DNA from: Allopontixanthobacter sp034376665
Lineage (GTDB): Bacteria > Pseudomonadota > Alphaproteobacteria > Sphingomonadales > Sphingomonadaceae
Direction of reading: 5' to 3'
Length of the DNA stretch: 57,013 nucleotides
Assembly (NCBI RefSeq): GCF_034376665.1
Contig: NZ_JAXMJI010000117.1
Location: 1 to 57,013, forward strand
The translations under genes were made by a program, and so were the position numbers. The notes under the pieces were generated by a model, which was given only the letters and a program-made list of their open reading frames with translations, did no database searches and was not told where the DNA came from. Positions 35,182-43,181 of the stretch are shown here, piece by piece; position 1 is the stretch's first letter, and the number at the start of each line of letters is the position of its first letter.

Positions 35182-35326
35182 GCATATATCCAATTTATGA
35201 AGTCTAGGCTATATCGAATCGCGTGCACGGCGCTTGAGCGTGCGATGTTCCACCAAGAGACCGGGTTTAGTCAGGCATCAGCTTCGCCGGTGACCGGGCA
35301 GGCGAATGCGGCGGGAATGAGCTCTC

Positions 35327-36469
35327 ATGGATAACCGGCCCGCTTTCGCGCTAACCGGCGCACACATATTGGCTGAGGACCATTGGCTGGATGGTTATGC
35401 GATTGCCATTGCCGATGGCCATATCCAGGCGCTGGTGCCGCAGGACCGTATACCGTCCGATCTTGCCGTGCATGATCTTGGCGGAGGTCTGCTGCTGCCG
35501 GGTTTCATCGATACGCAGGTGAATGGCGGGGGCGGGGTCTTGTTCAATTCCGATCCCAGCGTGGAAGGCATTCGCGCCATCGCCGAGGCGCATCGGCAGC
35601 ACGGCACAACCGGTTTGCTTCCCACAGTGATCAGCGACACGCCTGACACCATTCAATCCGCCATCGCTGCCACATCCGCTGCCATCGGTGCAGGGGTGCC
35701 GGGCGTTTTGGGCATCCATATCGAGGGGCCCTACCTTAACGCAGGCAAAAGGGGCATTCACAACGAACGCCATTTCGGACCGCTCGATGCCGATGCACTT
35801 ACCCTTCTGACCTCGCTCGCAAATGGAAGTACGTTGGTGACGATCGCACCGGAACTTGCACCTCCAGGTGCCATCGAACAGCTGGTTGCGGCAGGCGTTG
35901 TCGTTTCCGCCGGACACAGCATGGCAAGCTATGCGCAGATGCGCGAGGCAATTGGGAAGGGTCTGAGCGGCGCTACGCATCTATTCAATGCGATGACCAA
36001 CCTGACGGCGCGCGAACCGGGCGTGGTCGGGGCCGTGCTGGAAGATCGAGACATGTATTACGGCATGATTTTGGATGGTATCCATGTCCATCCTGCGAGC
36101 CTGCGGATCGCGCTCGCAGCTGGTGATCTTCGCGGTGCCATGCTGGTTTCCGATGGTATGCCGCCCGCCGGAAGCGACCAGACGACATTTTTTCTCGGTG
36201 ACAAGAAAATTCATGTCGTAGGCGGTGCTTGCCGTGACACAGAAGGCACGTTGGCTGGTTCTGCGCTGACGATGGACCGCGCCTTTCGCAATGCAATTGA
36301 GATGTTGGGGCTGGATATGATTGCGGCATCACGAATCGCGAGCGGCAATCCGGCAGCTTTTCTTGGGCTCGAAGATGTCACCGGGTGCATCCGCCCCGGT
36401 CTGCAGGCGGATCTTGTCTTGCTCGATGAAGACTTACGCGTGAAGCAAACTTGGATTCGCGGGGTCTGA
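35327..36469 (+). CDS. nagA: N-acetylglucosamine-6-phosphate deacetylase
   Basis: 380 aa amidohydrolase. Motifs: LLLPGFIDTQVNGGGGVLFN, GIHIEGPYLNAGKRGIHN (metal Glu), VSAGHSMASYAQM (His), GATHLFNAMTNLTAREPG (His), GMILDGIHVHPAS and MLVSDGMPPAGSD (catalytic Asp). It removes acetate from GlcNAc-6-P, including that produced by MurQ. It is divergent from the ppm-anmK operon and convergent with the HAD gene. Confidence 0.95.
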   Translation: MDNRPAFALTGAHILAEDHWLDGYAIAIADGHIQALVPQDRIPSDLAVHDLGGGLLLPGFIDTQVNGGGGVLFNSDPSVEGIRAIAEAHRQHGTTGLLPTVISDTPDTIQSAIAATSAAIGAGVPGVLGIHIEGPYLNAGKRGIHNERHFGPLDADALTLLTSLANGSTLVTIAPELAPPGAIEQLVAAGVVVSAGHSMASYAQMREAIGKGLSGATHLFNAMTNLTAREPGVVGAVLEDRDMYYGMILDGIHVHPASLRIALAAGDLRGAMLVSDGMPPAGSDQTTFFLGDKKIHVVGGACRDTEGTLAGSALTMDRAFRNAIEMLGLDMIAASRIASGNPAAFLGLEDVTGCIRPGLQADLVLLDEDLRVKQTWIRGV

Positions 36470-36504
36470 GCGCGCGGTACGGCGGCGCTTCCGGAGTTCG
36501 CCAG

Positions 36505-37221
36505 TCACGCGATGCCCATTGTAGCACCTGACACGTTCATGTCGCCAAGCAGCTCTACGATAGCATCGATCAGCCGATCGTAGCTCTCGACGATCGCATC
36601 CGCGCCCAGTTCCTCGACCGGACGATCAAGATAGCCAAAGCGCATGGCGATGCAAGGGATGCCGCAACCGCGCGCCGCCTCAACATCGTTCAGGCTATCC
36701 CCAATCATCACGGTTGGTCCGGCATGGTGCGCAACACTTTCAATTGTGTGCAGCAAATGTCGAGGATCTGGTTTGCGCGGTTGCCCCAGATCACTTCCGA
36801 CAATTGCGGCAAAGCGGGCGGCGATGCCCAATTCCGTCAGCAGAAGGCGCGCAAGGTGCGTCGGCTTATTGGTACAGATCGCAAAGCGCGCGCCGCGACG
36901 CTCTAGCTCATAGAGTACTGCAGCCGCTCCTGGAAAAAGGCCACTTTCTACAGCGATGTTCTCGCGATAATGGCCAATAAGCCTTTCTACACAATGCGAC
37001 TGGTCCTGCGCATGCCACGTTCGGCCAGCCGCCAAATGGCCGTGGGCCAGCAGCGCGGCAGCGCCATGCCCCATCATATGTCGTACCTCATCTAGCGCCA
37101 CCGGAGGCAAACCTTCCTCCGCAAGCACGTGGTTGAGAGCGCCGAGCAGGTCCGGCGCGGTATCCACCAGCGTTCCATCGAGATCGAAAATAACCAGCAA
37201 ATCAGCAAAATCGGCAGTCAA
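36505..37221 (-). CDS. HAD phosphatase, phosphoglycolate phosphatase / MupP-like
   Basis: 238 aa from a TTG (GGGAA upstream). Motif I VIFDLDGTLVDTAPDLLGALN, motif II FAICTNKPTHLA, motif III Lys in PRKPDPRHLLHTI and motif IV MIGDSLNDVEAARGCGIP: the full Gph-type subfamily set. Annotated relatives include phosphoglycolate phosphatases and the MurNAc-6-P phosphatase MupP. In this island the MurQ route does not need MupP, so substrate remains open; a housekeeping-like Gph role is equally possible. Confidence 0.82.
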   Translation of the reverse strand: MTADFADLLVIFDLDGTLVDTAPDLLGALNHVLAEEGLPPVALDEVRHMMGHGAAALLAHGHLAAGRTWHAQDQSHCVERLIGHYRENIAVESGLFPGAAAVLYELERRGARFAICTNKPTHLARLLLTELGIAARFAAIVGSDLGQPRKPDPRHLLHTIESVAHHAGPTVMIGDSLNDVEAARGCGIPCIAMRFGYLDRPVEELGADAIVESYDRLIDAIVELLGDMNVSGATMGIA

Positions 37222-37407
37222 AGAAAGTTCCCGCGCAAGACCCGGTGCGGGGCCCGACTATGCAATCCCGCACTGAACGGGGGTTGAAGACGGTCTGGCT
37301 GCAAGACCAAACGGCAATTCGCTAGAGAATAGTGAGACGGCCCGTAATAGGCAAGGTTCACAAGATCTCCAGATAGCCTATTTGGCCGGATTTCGTCGAG
37401 CTGGGCT

Positions 37408-38355
37408 CTATCGCGCCGAGCTCGCGGCGGCAATGGACACAGCACGCAGGGGCGGATTGGGTTGGTGCGTTTCGCGTGTCCTAAGATTGACCATCCGTTC
37501 AATCTCATAGCCTGTTTCGTCAGCGCGGCCCGACAGTAACCAGACGTTTCCGTCGTTGCCCATCGCCACCGAGCGCACGAAGGACCGGTCGGGTTTGTAG
37601 AAACATCGCCGACAATCGGCATCGTTACCGCATTCGCGGAATGTGCCTGCGCCATCGCGGCTAAAGCGCCACAATTCACCCTTTGTGCTGACGCCCCACG
37701 CGGTGCCGTCGGGAGATGCCGCCAGGCTGATAGCAGCGGCCGGGGGCGGCAAAAGAAACCATCGCCCGCTGGGATGGTCGTATCGGCGGACTTCCACCCC
37801 GCCGTAGCGTTTTTCTCCACCCAATAGCCAGACGGTGCCTTCGTATCCCTCGCTGATCGCGGTGGGCGAGAAATCCAGCGGCTCGGCGAGGCCGAGTTTG
37901 TCGTTGTCGAACAAAGCGAGATTGGCGCCGGTCGAGACCCACACGCCTTGCGCGGAGCCCGCGATAACCGGCCTTGCAGCGCATCCGGGGATATCCAAAA
38001 CCCTGCGCCAGCCTTGCGTCTCGTGACGCCACAATGCGTAGTCGCGGAGCCCCGAAGTTGAAGGGGCAGGCAGTTCGCGGGCCAGGACGAAAACCGCCCC
38101 ATCCGGGTTGGCGACCGCGATCTCTAGAGCCTGGTGGCGGTCGGGGAAATTGAGCGGCGTGCTGTCACCCGTGCCCGACAGTGAAAATACCTCACCTTCG
38201 GCATTTATTGCATGCAGGACGGTGGTCGCCGGATCGGGCTGCGCGATAAGTTCTGCAGAAAGCTTGGGGCTGGGGGTCGCCTTCGCGGCTTCATTGCTGC
38301 CGAAGTCGATCACGTCCCTGACGCGCGGCTTTGGTTTGGTGTCGAGAGGTTTCAT
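37408..38355 (-). CDS. Beta-propeller-like protein, unknown
   Basis: About 315 aa from ATG 38355 (GGAG five bases upstream); a GTG at 38361 is the alternative. No signal peptide. Repeats of 35-45 residues with a W-rich pattern suggest a beta-propeller: AVANPDGAVFVLARE, IAGSAQGVWVSTGANL, ISEGYEGTVWLLGGEKRYGG, LAASPDGTAWGVSTKGELWRFSRDG and VAMGNDGNVWLLSGRAD. A cysteine cluster, CGNDADCRRC, lies in one loop. It is divergent from the radical SAM cassette across about 217 bp. Family not recognised. Confidence 0.6.
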   Translation of the reverse strand: MKPLDTKPKPRVRDVIDFGSNEAAKATPSPKLSAELIAQPDPATTVLHAINAEGEVFSLSGTGDSTPLNFPDRHQALEIAVANPDGAVFVLARELPAPSTSGLRDYALWRHETQGWRRVLDIPGCAARPVIAGSAQGVWVSTGANLALFDNDKLGLAEPLDFSPTAISEGYEGTVWLLGGEKRYGGVEVRRYDHPSGRWFLLPPPAAAISLAASPDGTAWGVSTKGELWRFSRDGAGTFRECGNDADCRRCFYKPDRSFVRSVAMGNDGNVWLLSGRADETGYEIERMVNLRTRETHQPNPPLRAVSIAAASSAR

Positions 38356-38491
38356 GTTCACTCCGATCCGATTGTTCGACTCGCGCCGTCCATAGCACGA
38401 ACACTAGACGATTTGGTATTGGATTGGAACTGGAAAAGGTATTGCCAATCGCGTCGGAGCGAGTCTAATTTCCAGAAAAAGCCTTTACTTT

Positions 38492-38509
38492 TATGCAACC
38501 GGTATGCAA
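38492..38509 (+). repeat. TATGCAA direct repeat in the cassette promoter region
   Basis: TATGCAA occurs at 38492-38498 and 38503-38509, 11 bp apart, about one helical turn. This is a typical spacing for an activator or repressor that binds one DNA face. It lies 64-81 bp before the GTG of the 136-aa gene, inside the intergenic stretch 38356-38572. Confidence 0.4.
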
Positions 38510-38572
38510 AAACTGAACACAAGTTGTAGTTGAGGGGTGTATTCACACCATACCAATTTTGGAGAGTCAATC

Positions 38573-38983
38573 GTGTCGACAACCAGGATCGCGGGTGAGT
38601 GGAAGCTTTACGTCACGACCATTTCGCACGGTGACGGGGAACTCGCGCTGGGCAGCCAGATTGAAGCTTCGCTGACAGTGCTGGTGGCCAACCGCGCGGT
38701 GGTAGAGGCTGAGTTTACTCTAGATGGCTCCACAGTACCGGTGAAGGGGCGCGTCCGGCCCGGTACCCCCTCGGTACTTACCCTCGAGGAATGCGACGCC
38801 GACGGTAATACCGTGTCCGAAGGGCTGGAAACGATTCTTTATGTTCCGCCGTGGCGGCCCAATATCGATTACGATTTCGACATACTTACTGGCACTATCG
38901 TTCTTGGCGCCAATTCCGCGCTTGGCAGTGCGGACCTGAAAGACCGCGTCATGATGCTCTCCGGTCTGCAGGACGCGGGCTGA
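38573..38983 (+). CDS. Unknown 136-aa protein heading the radical SAM cassette
   Basis: 136 aa from a GTG at 38573 with GGAGAG six bases upstream. Predicted all-beta: GEWKLYVTTISHGDGELALGS, AVVEAEFTLDGSTVPVKGRVRPGTPSVLTLEE, TILYVPPWRPNIDYDFDILTGTIVLG, and a short helical end DLKDRVMMLSGLQDAG. No signal peptide. The size and sequence do not look like a RiPP precursor with a cleavable Gly-Gly leader. Its stop overlaps the NlpC/P60 start (TGATG). Confidence 0.6.
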   Translation: MSTTRIAGEWKLYVTTISHGDGELALGSQIEASLTVLVANRAVVEAEFTLDGSTVPVKGRVRPGTPSVLTLEECDADGNTVSEGLETILYVPPWRPNIDYDFDILTGTIVLGANSALGSADLKDRVMMLSGLQDAG

Positions 38984-39522
38984 TGGCCACGCAGGCGCTC
39001 GATTCGGAGATTCGGCCGCATCCGCAGCGCAATATTCGCGTCGCGCCCGATCATTGGCGAATCGCGCGGTTCGAGGCCACATTCGAACGTGCCTTGCTGC
39101 GACTTGTCGGAGTGCCTTATCGGTTTGGCGGTCGTGGTAAGTCGGGCATCGATTGTTCCAGCGTCATGATGCAGGCCATTCGTCAGGCCTTGCGCGTGCG
39201 TGTGACGGATCTACCGTGGATGACTGCAGACAGCATCGGGCGCGGGCGCCGCGATCTCACCGTCGCAATGCCCGATCCCGAACCTCAGGACCGCTGCGCA
39301 CTCGCCTTTTTCGACTGGGACGAAGATGGGATTTACGAACACATGTGCGCTCGTCTCGTTGACGGTTCCTGGGTTTGGGCCTCCTCCACAGTTGGTCAGG
39401 TTGTCCATGTCGATACCGAATCCCGCAAACGCTGGCGCCGGCAATGGCGCGAAATCGAAGGTGCACTTTATGGCCCGAACAGTACTTTCCGACTCATCAA
39501 TTGGGACGGCTGGCACAGCTGA
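38983..39522 (+). CDS. NlpC/P60-family cysteine peptidase-like protein, cytosolic
   Basis: 179 aa from ATG 38983. The NlpC/P60 core has RLVGVPYRFGGRGKSGIDCSSVMMQAI (catalytic Cys58) and IYEHMCARLVDGSWVWASS (catalytic His120). No signal peptide is present, unlike cell-wall hydrolases, so it acts in the cytosol; it could cut imported muropeptides or a cassette product. It overlaps the next gene by 53 bp, an unusually long overlap that suggests tight coupling. Confidence 0.8.
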   Translation: MATQALDSEIRPHPQRNIRVAPDHWRIARFEATFERALLRLVGVPYRFGGRGKSGIDCSSVMMQAIRQALRVRVTDLPWMTADSIGRGRRDLTVAMPDPEPQDRCALAFFDWDEDGIYEHMCARLVDGSWVWASSTVGQVVHVDTESRKRWRRQWREIEGALYGPNSTFRLINWDGWHS

Positions 39523-40393
39523 AGCTGGCGCGCTCGCTGGCGAGAAAATCTGGGTCTGGATGGACATATCTGGCACCTGCAATCTCGCTTGCCGTGACTG
39601 CTATACCAAGCAGTCGCACGAGGCGCGGCTGGTCAAGGCTGACGGCTTTCGCGACACCTTGACCAAATTCGCCCGTAGCGGTGCCGAATTCCAGAAGCTC
39701 CACCTCAACTGGAGGGGCGAGCCGATGACCAACAAGAAGCTCCCCGAGCTGCTTGCGTTGCGCAATGAAATCATGCCGGGCGTACCGATTGAATTCCACA
39801 CCAACGGGACATTGCTTACCCCTGCCAATGCCGCGCAGATCATCAATCAATGTATCCCGGAAGATCTCATCTACGTCTCGATCGACGGGGGTTGCAAGGA
39901 AGCGCACGAAGCCAATCGCGGTGCAGACACATGGGAGCCTACGCTGGCAGGTCTCGAAATGCTGCTCGACGCGCGCGATGACGCCGTGCCAGAAAAGCAC
40001 CCGCATCTGGGCATTTACGAAATTTTCTACGATCGCCGCACGCGCTACGATGAAGAACTGATGCGGCTGTCGCGGCGCTGTGCCAGTTGGATGCGTGTCG
40101 ATGTCATCAAGACAGACGGCGAGGAGCGGCCTTTTACCTATGTCAACCTGCCGCAAGGGCCGTGTTTCTGGGCTGGTAACGCGCTGTGCATTACCGCGCG
40201 CGGCGATGTTCATGTCTGCCTGTTGTCGTTCCGTCCTGACGGTAAGGTCGGCAATATCATCACCGACGAGCTTGCCGATATCGTCGGCAACGCGCGCGCT
40301 TTTCGGGAAAATATAACGCGTTGTGGCCGCGATTCTATCGCCCACTGCAGTGGCTGCCAGAAGACGGAAGGCACGATCGACGAGCCGGAGTGA
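39470..40393 (+). CDS. Radical SAM protein with SPASM-like cysteine-rich C-terminus
   Basis: 307 aa from ATG 39470. Radical SAM cluster motif: WMDISGTCNLACRDCYTKQ (Cys37, Cys41, Cys44). The SAM-binding GGEP equivalent is LHLNWRGEPMTN, then IEFHTNGTLL and YVSIDGG. C-terminal cysteines (GPCFWAGNALC, DVHVCLLS, RCGRDSIAHCSGCQ) could bind one or two auxiliary Fe-S clusters as in SPASM/twitch proteins, which usually modify peptides. Substrate unknown. It lies between NlpC/P60 and a class III aminotransferase. Confidence 0.85.
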   Translation: MARTVLSDSSIGTAGTAEAGALAGEKIWVWMDISGTCNLACRDCYTKQSHEARLVKADGFRDTLTKFARSGAEFQKLHLNWRGEPMTNKKLPELLALRNEIMPGVPIEFHTNGTLLTPANAAQIINQCIPEDLIYVSIDGGCKEAHEANRGADTWEPTLAGLEMLLDARDDAVPEKHPHLGIYEIFYDRRTRYDEELMRLSRRCASWMRVDVIKTDGEERPFTYVNLPQGPCFWAGNALCITARGDVHVCLLSFRPDGKVGNIITDELADIVGNARAFRENITRCGRDSIAHCSGCQKTEGTIDEPE

Positions 40394-40400
40394 TTGCGCG

Positions 40401-41594
40401 ATGGGGCTCGCTTACACCATAGAACCGAGACTTGATCTTGCGTCAGCCGAGGGATGGCATCTGCACGATCGTTCGGGCAGGCTATTTGTCGATCTGACTT
40501 CCGGCTGGAACGTCACCAATGCCGGATGGAACCGGGCAGAGATCGATGTCGCCTGGGCAAAGCAGGGCGCGGCCAGCTGGTTTCGCCCGTCCTGGTGCGA
40601 CAACAGCCAGCTCGACGCCTTGCATCAACGGATGGAACTCATTGCGCCGGGGCGGTCGATCATCGCTTCTTGCTCGGGTTCTGAAGCCATCGACAATGCG
40701 CTGAAACTCGCCCGGCTTGTCACCGGGCGCGCAGGCGTCATCCGCTTCGAAGGCGCATATCATGGCAGCGGAACGGGCGCGTCCCTGGCAACTGGGTACC
40801 ACGTGCCGCATCTCGACCCGCTACTGCCTCACGCACCCGTGCTCGATCTACCCCTGCCCGAAGAACCGGGCGCGGTGGAAGTAGCGGAAGCGGCGATACG
40901 GGCGTTCGAGGAGGCCGGCGCGTTGGTATTCGAAACTGTGCTGACCAACATGGCATGCCGCGAACTGCCAAAAGCTTATCGCGCGATGCTGTCACGGGTA
41001 TGCAACGAGCTGGGCATCATCCTGATAGCTGACGAGATCGGCACGGGAATGAACCGCCTTGGCGCGTTCTTCTCCACCCTGGATGGAGTCCCGGACCGCG
41101 ATCAGCCCGACATCGTGGTTTCAGCAAAAGCGCTTACCAATGGGCTTTATCCGCTCTCGCTGTGCCTTGTGCGTGAAAGGCTTGCGATGCAGTGCGATGC
41201 TGGCTGGTTCGGATCGACCTATGCCGCCATGCCGTCAGCCTGCGCTGCCGCAGTGGCTACGATCGATATGCATCTGGCGAACGGGCTGGGTCAGCGCGCA
41301 GCGAACACGGGTACGGCGTTCGCGCAGGCGTTGCGGGATCAGACCGCTGCCGTGGCGGGCGTCACCGCCGTTGCCGGAGCGGGGTTGGAACTGGCGCTGC
41401 ATCTCGACTGGAAGATACTGAAGTGCCAGGGGCTGACCCCCTTCACACTGCTCGAACGATTGGCTGACGCAGGTTTGTTTGCCACGCTTTCGCCCAGCGA
41501 AAATCACCTGATGCTGATGCCGCCGCTGGTGACGCCGGTGGACGTTCTGTTCGGTGCAGCGGAAACGATTGCCGGGGTTCTGGCAAGAGCCTGA
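40401..41594 (+). CDS. Class III PLP-dependent aminotransferase
   Basis: 397 aa from ATG 40401, 7 bp after the radical SAM gene. Fold type I, class III features: IIASCSGSEAIDNALKLARLVTGR, VIRFEGAYHGSGTGASLATGY, LGIILIADEIGTGMNRLG (PLP Asp211), IVVSAKALTNGLYPLSLCLV (Schiff-base Lys243) and WFGSTYAAMPSACAAAVATI. Relatives include omega-transaminases and glutamate semialdehyde mutases. It could transaminate a side chain or terminus produced by the radical SAM step. It abuts the convergent symporter gene. Confidence 0.86.
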   Translation: MGLAYTIEPRLDLASAEGWHLHDRSGRLFVDLTSGWNVTNAGWNRAEIDVAWAKQGAASWFRPSWCDNSQLDALHQRMELIAPGRSIIASCSGSEAIDNALKLARLVTGRAGVIRFEGAYHGSGTGASLATGYHVPHLDPLLPHAPVLDLPLPEEPGAVEVAEAAIRAFEEAGALVFETVLTNMACRELPKAYRAMLSRVCNELGIILIADEIGTGMNRLGAFFSTLDGVPDRDQPDIVVSAKALTNGLYPLSLCLVRERLAMQCDAGWFGSTYAAMPSACAAAVATIDMHLANGLGQRAANTGTAFAQALRDQTAAVAGVTAVAGAGLELALHLDWKILKCQGLTPFTLLERLADAGLFATLSPSENHLMLMPPLVTPVDVLFGAAETIAGVLARA

Positions 41595-43148
41595 TCAGCG
41601 TTGCCGCGCAGCCGGGGCGGGTTCAACCGGTCTGCGGTTGTTGCCCATGGCCGCTACCAGGAATGCGATTATCGCGCCGATGCAGATCTTCCAGGGGAAG
41701 GCCAGTCCGACCAGACCGGCGGGGATGCCAAGCGGCTGGCCTATCGCAGGCTCCAGCAGCGCTGTAACCGCGAACCCCACGAACATTGCGGCGATAACCG
41801 AAGCGGTGCTCCCCCGTTTCGTTAGAATGGCGACGCCAAACGCACCAAGCAAACCGGAATAGGCGAAGATCATGATCTGTAGTGCGAATGCCAGAAGCGG
41901 CATGTCAGAGGAACGCTGCCATTCGATGCACAGCACCGCCATTGCGAACAGGGCGGTCGCCACGAGAACCATGGTGATGCGTGCGATACGCAGATAATGT
42001 CTTTCGCTGCGCCCCGGCACGAGCGGCCGATAAAAATCGCCGACGATCACCGAGGACATCGAGTTGTAGCTGGAATTGAGAGTGGACACAGCTGCTGCCA
42101 GCACGCCTGTGGTGGCAAGGCCGCGGACCCCTGTAGGCAATTCGGTCAGGATAAAGGTCATGAAGACCGTTTCGGACGCAAGATCCCCGACCGGCTGGGG
42201 GTTTTGCTGGTAAAACAGCCATAGCAGCTGCCCAATCATCACGAAAACGAAGACGATCGGTATGGTAAGGATCCCGGCCCAAACCAGTGCGCCGGTTGCG
42301 TGTCGGCTTGAGCGGGCGGAAAGCAGTCGCTGGGTCGTGTCCTGGTCCATCCCGAAATTGGCGACGTTGAGCAGTACGATGCCGGTCAGGATTGCCGGGA
42401 GGGTGAAGGGATCGTCCATTCTAAAGGAGGTGTCGAAAATCACGGTTTTGTCGACACCACCCGGACCGTCGCGAAGGCTGGTGACAATTTCTCCCGGCGT
42501 CATGTCGATCGCAAAGTATAGGAACACCAGCAGCGCCAATGCAGTAGAGGTGTAGATCGCGAACTGGAACGCATCGCTGGCAACCACCGAACGCAGGCCG
42601 CCCACGATCGTGAAGGCCAGCGCCACCACTGAGATCGCGGCACAGGCCACCACGATTTCCCCCCAGGCTGCGCTCTGAAACATGATCATGGCAACCGCAA
42701 GAGCCGCCAGATAGAGCCGCGCGCCGTTAGCAAGGACCCGCCCAACAAGATAAAAACCTCCGGCCGTGCGCGTCGCTGCCACACCGAAATAGGTTTCCAG
42801 AAAATCATACGCAGTTTGCGCGCCGATGGCGTAATAACGAGGCAACAGGACGAGACCGACGATCAGACTTGCGATGATCGCGGCCAGTCCGGTGGCGACA
42901 TAGGTCAGGTCACCGCCATATCCGGAATCCGGACCGCCGAGGAATGTCGCGGCGGACTGGGTTGTGGCCAGGACCGAGAAGCATATCAATGAAGCGGGCA
43001 TCGTTCCGCCGGCAAGAAAGTAGTCACTGGCCGATGCGGCGCCGCGTCGTGACAGATAGATCCCCAGCCCGGCGACGAGCAGGATGTACCCAGCCACCAC
43101 CAGCCAGTCGAGCGGCGTAAATCCAGTGGAGGGGCCGGCCGTGATCAC
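41595..43148 (-). CDS. Sodium:solute symporter (SSS family)
   Basis: 517 aa from a GTG. About 13 hydrophobic helices. Family signatures: WLVVAGYILLVAGLGIYLSRRGAASASDYFLAGG (first helix and loop), FLGGPDSGYGGDLTYVATGLAAII, and VAAAVSTLNSSYNSMSSVIVGDFYRP (Na+-site Ser/Thr). This subgroup often sits in sugar or amino-sugar clusters; here, beside a TonB receptor and MurQ, it is the likely inner-membrane importer of MurNAc, GlcNAc or anhydro-sugars. It lies 34 bp after the receptor gene. Confidence 0.9.
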   Translation of the reverse strand: MITAGPSTGFTPLDWLVVAGYILLVAGLGIYLSRRGAASASDYFLAGGTMPASLICFSVLATTQSAATFLGGPDSGYGGDLTYVATGLAAIIASLIVGLVLLPRYYAIGAQTAYDFLETYFGVAATRTAGGFYLVGRVLANGARLYLAALAVAMIMFQSAAWGEIVVACAAISVVALAFTIVGGLRSVVASDAFQFAIYTSTALALLVFLYFAIDMTPGEIVTSLRDGPGGVDKTVIFDTSFRMDDPFTLPAILTGIVLLNVANFGMDQDTTQRLLSARSSRHATGALVWAGILTIPIVFVFVMIGQLLWLFYQQNPQPVGDLASETVFMTFILTELPTGVRGLATTGVLAAAVSTLNSSYNSMSSVIVGDFYRPLVPGRSERHYLRIARITMVLVATALFAMAVLCIEWQRSSDMPLLAFALQIMIFAYSGLLGAFGVAILTKRGSTASVIAAMFVGFAVTALLEPAIGQPLGIPAGLVGLAFPWKICIGAIIAFLVAAMGNNRRPVEPAPAARQR

Positions 43149-43181
43149 GTCGCACCGGCCCCGCGTTTCACACCGGTCATC

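Noticed and set aside
38573..38983. 136-aa protein as a classical RiPP precursor
   Set aside because: Too long and evenly folded-looking, no Gly-Gly or other leader cleavage site, no repetitive core.
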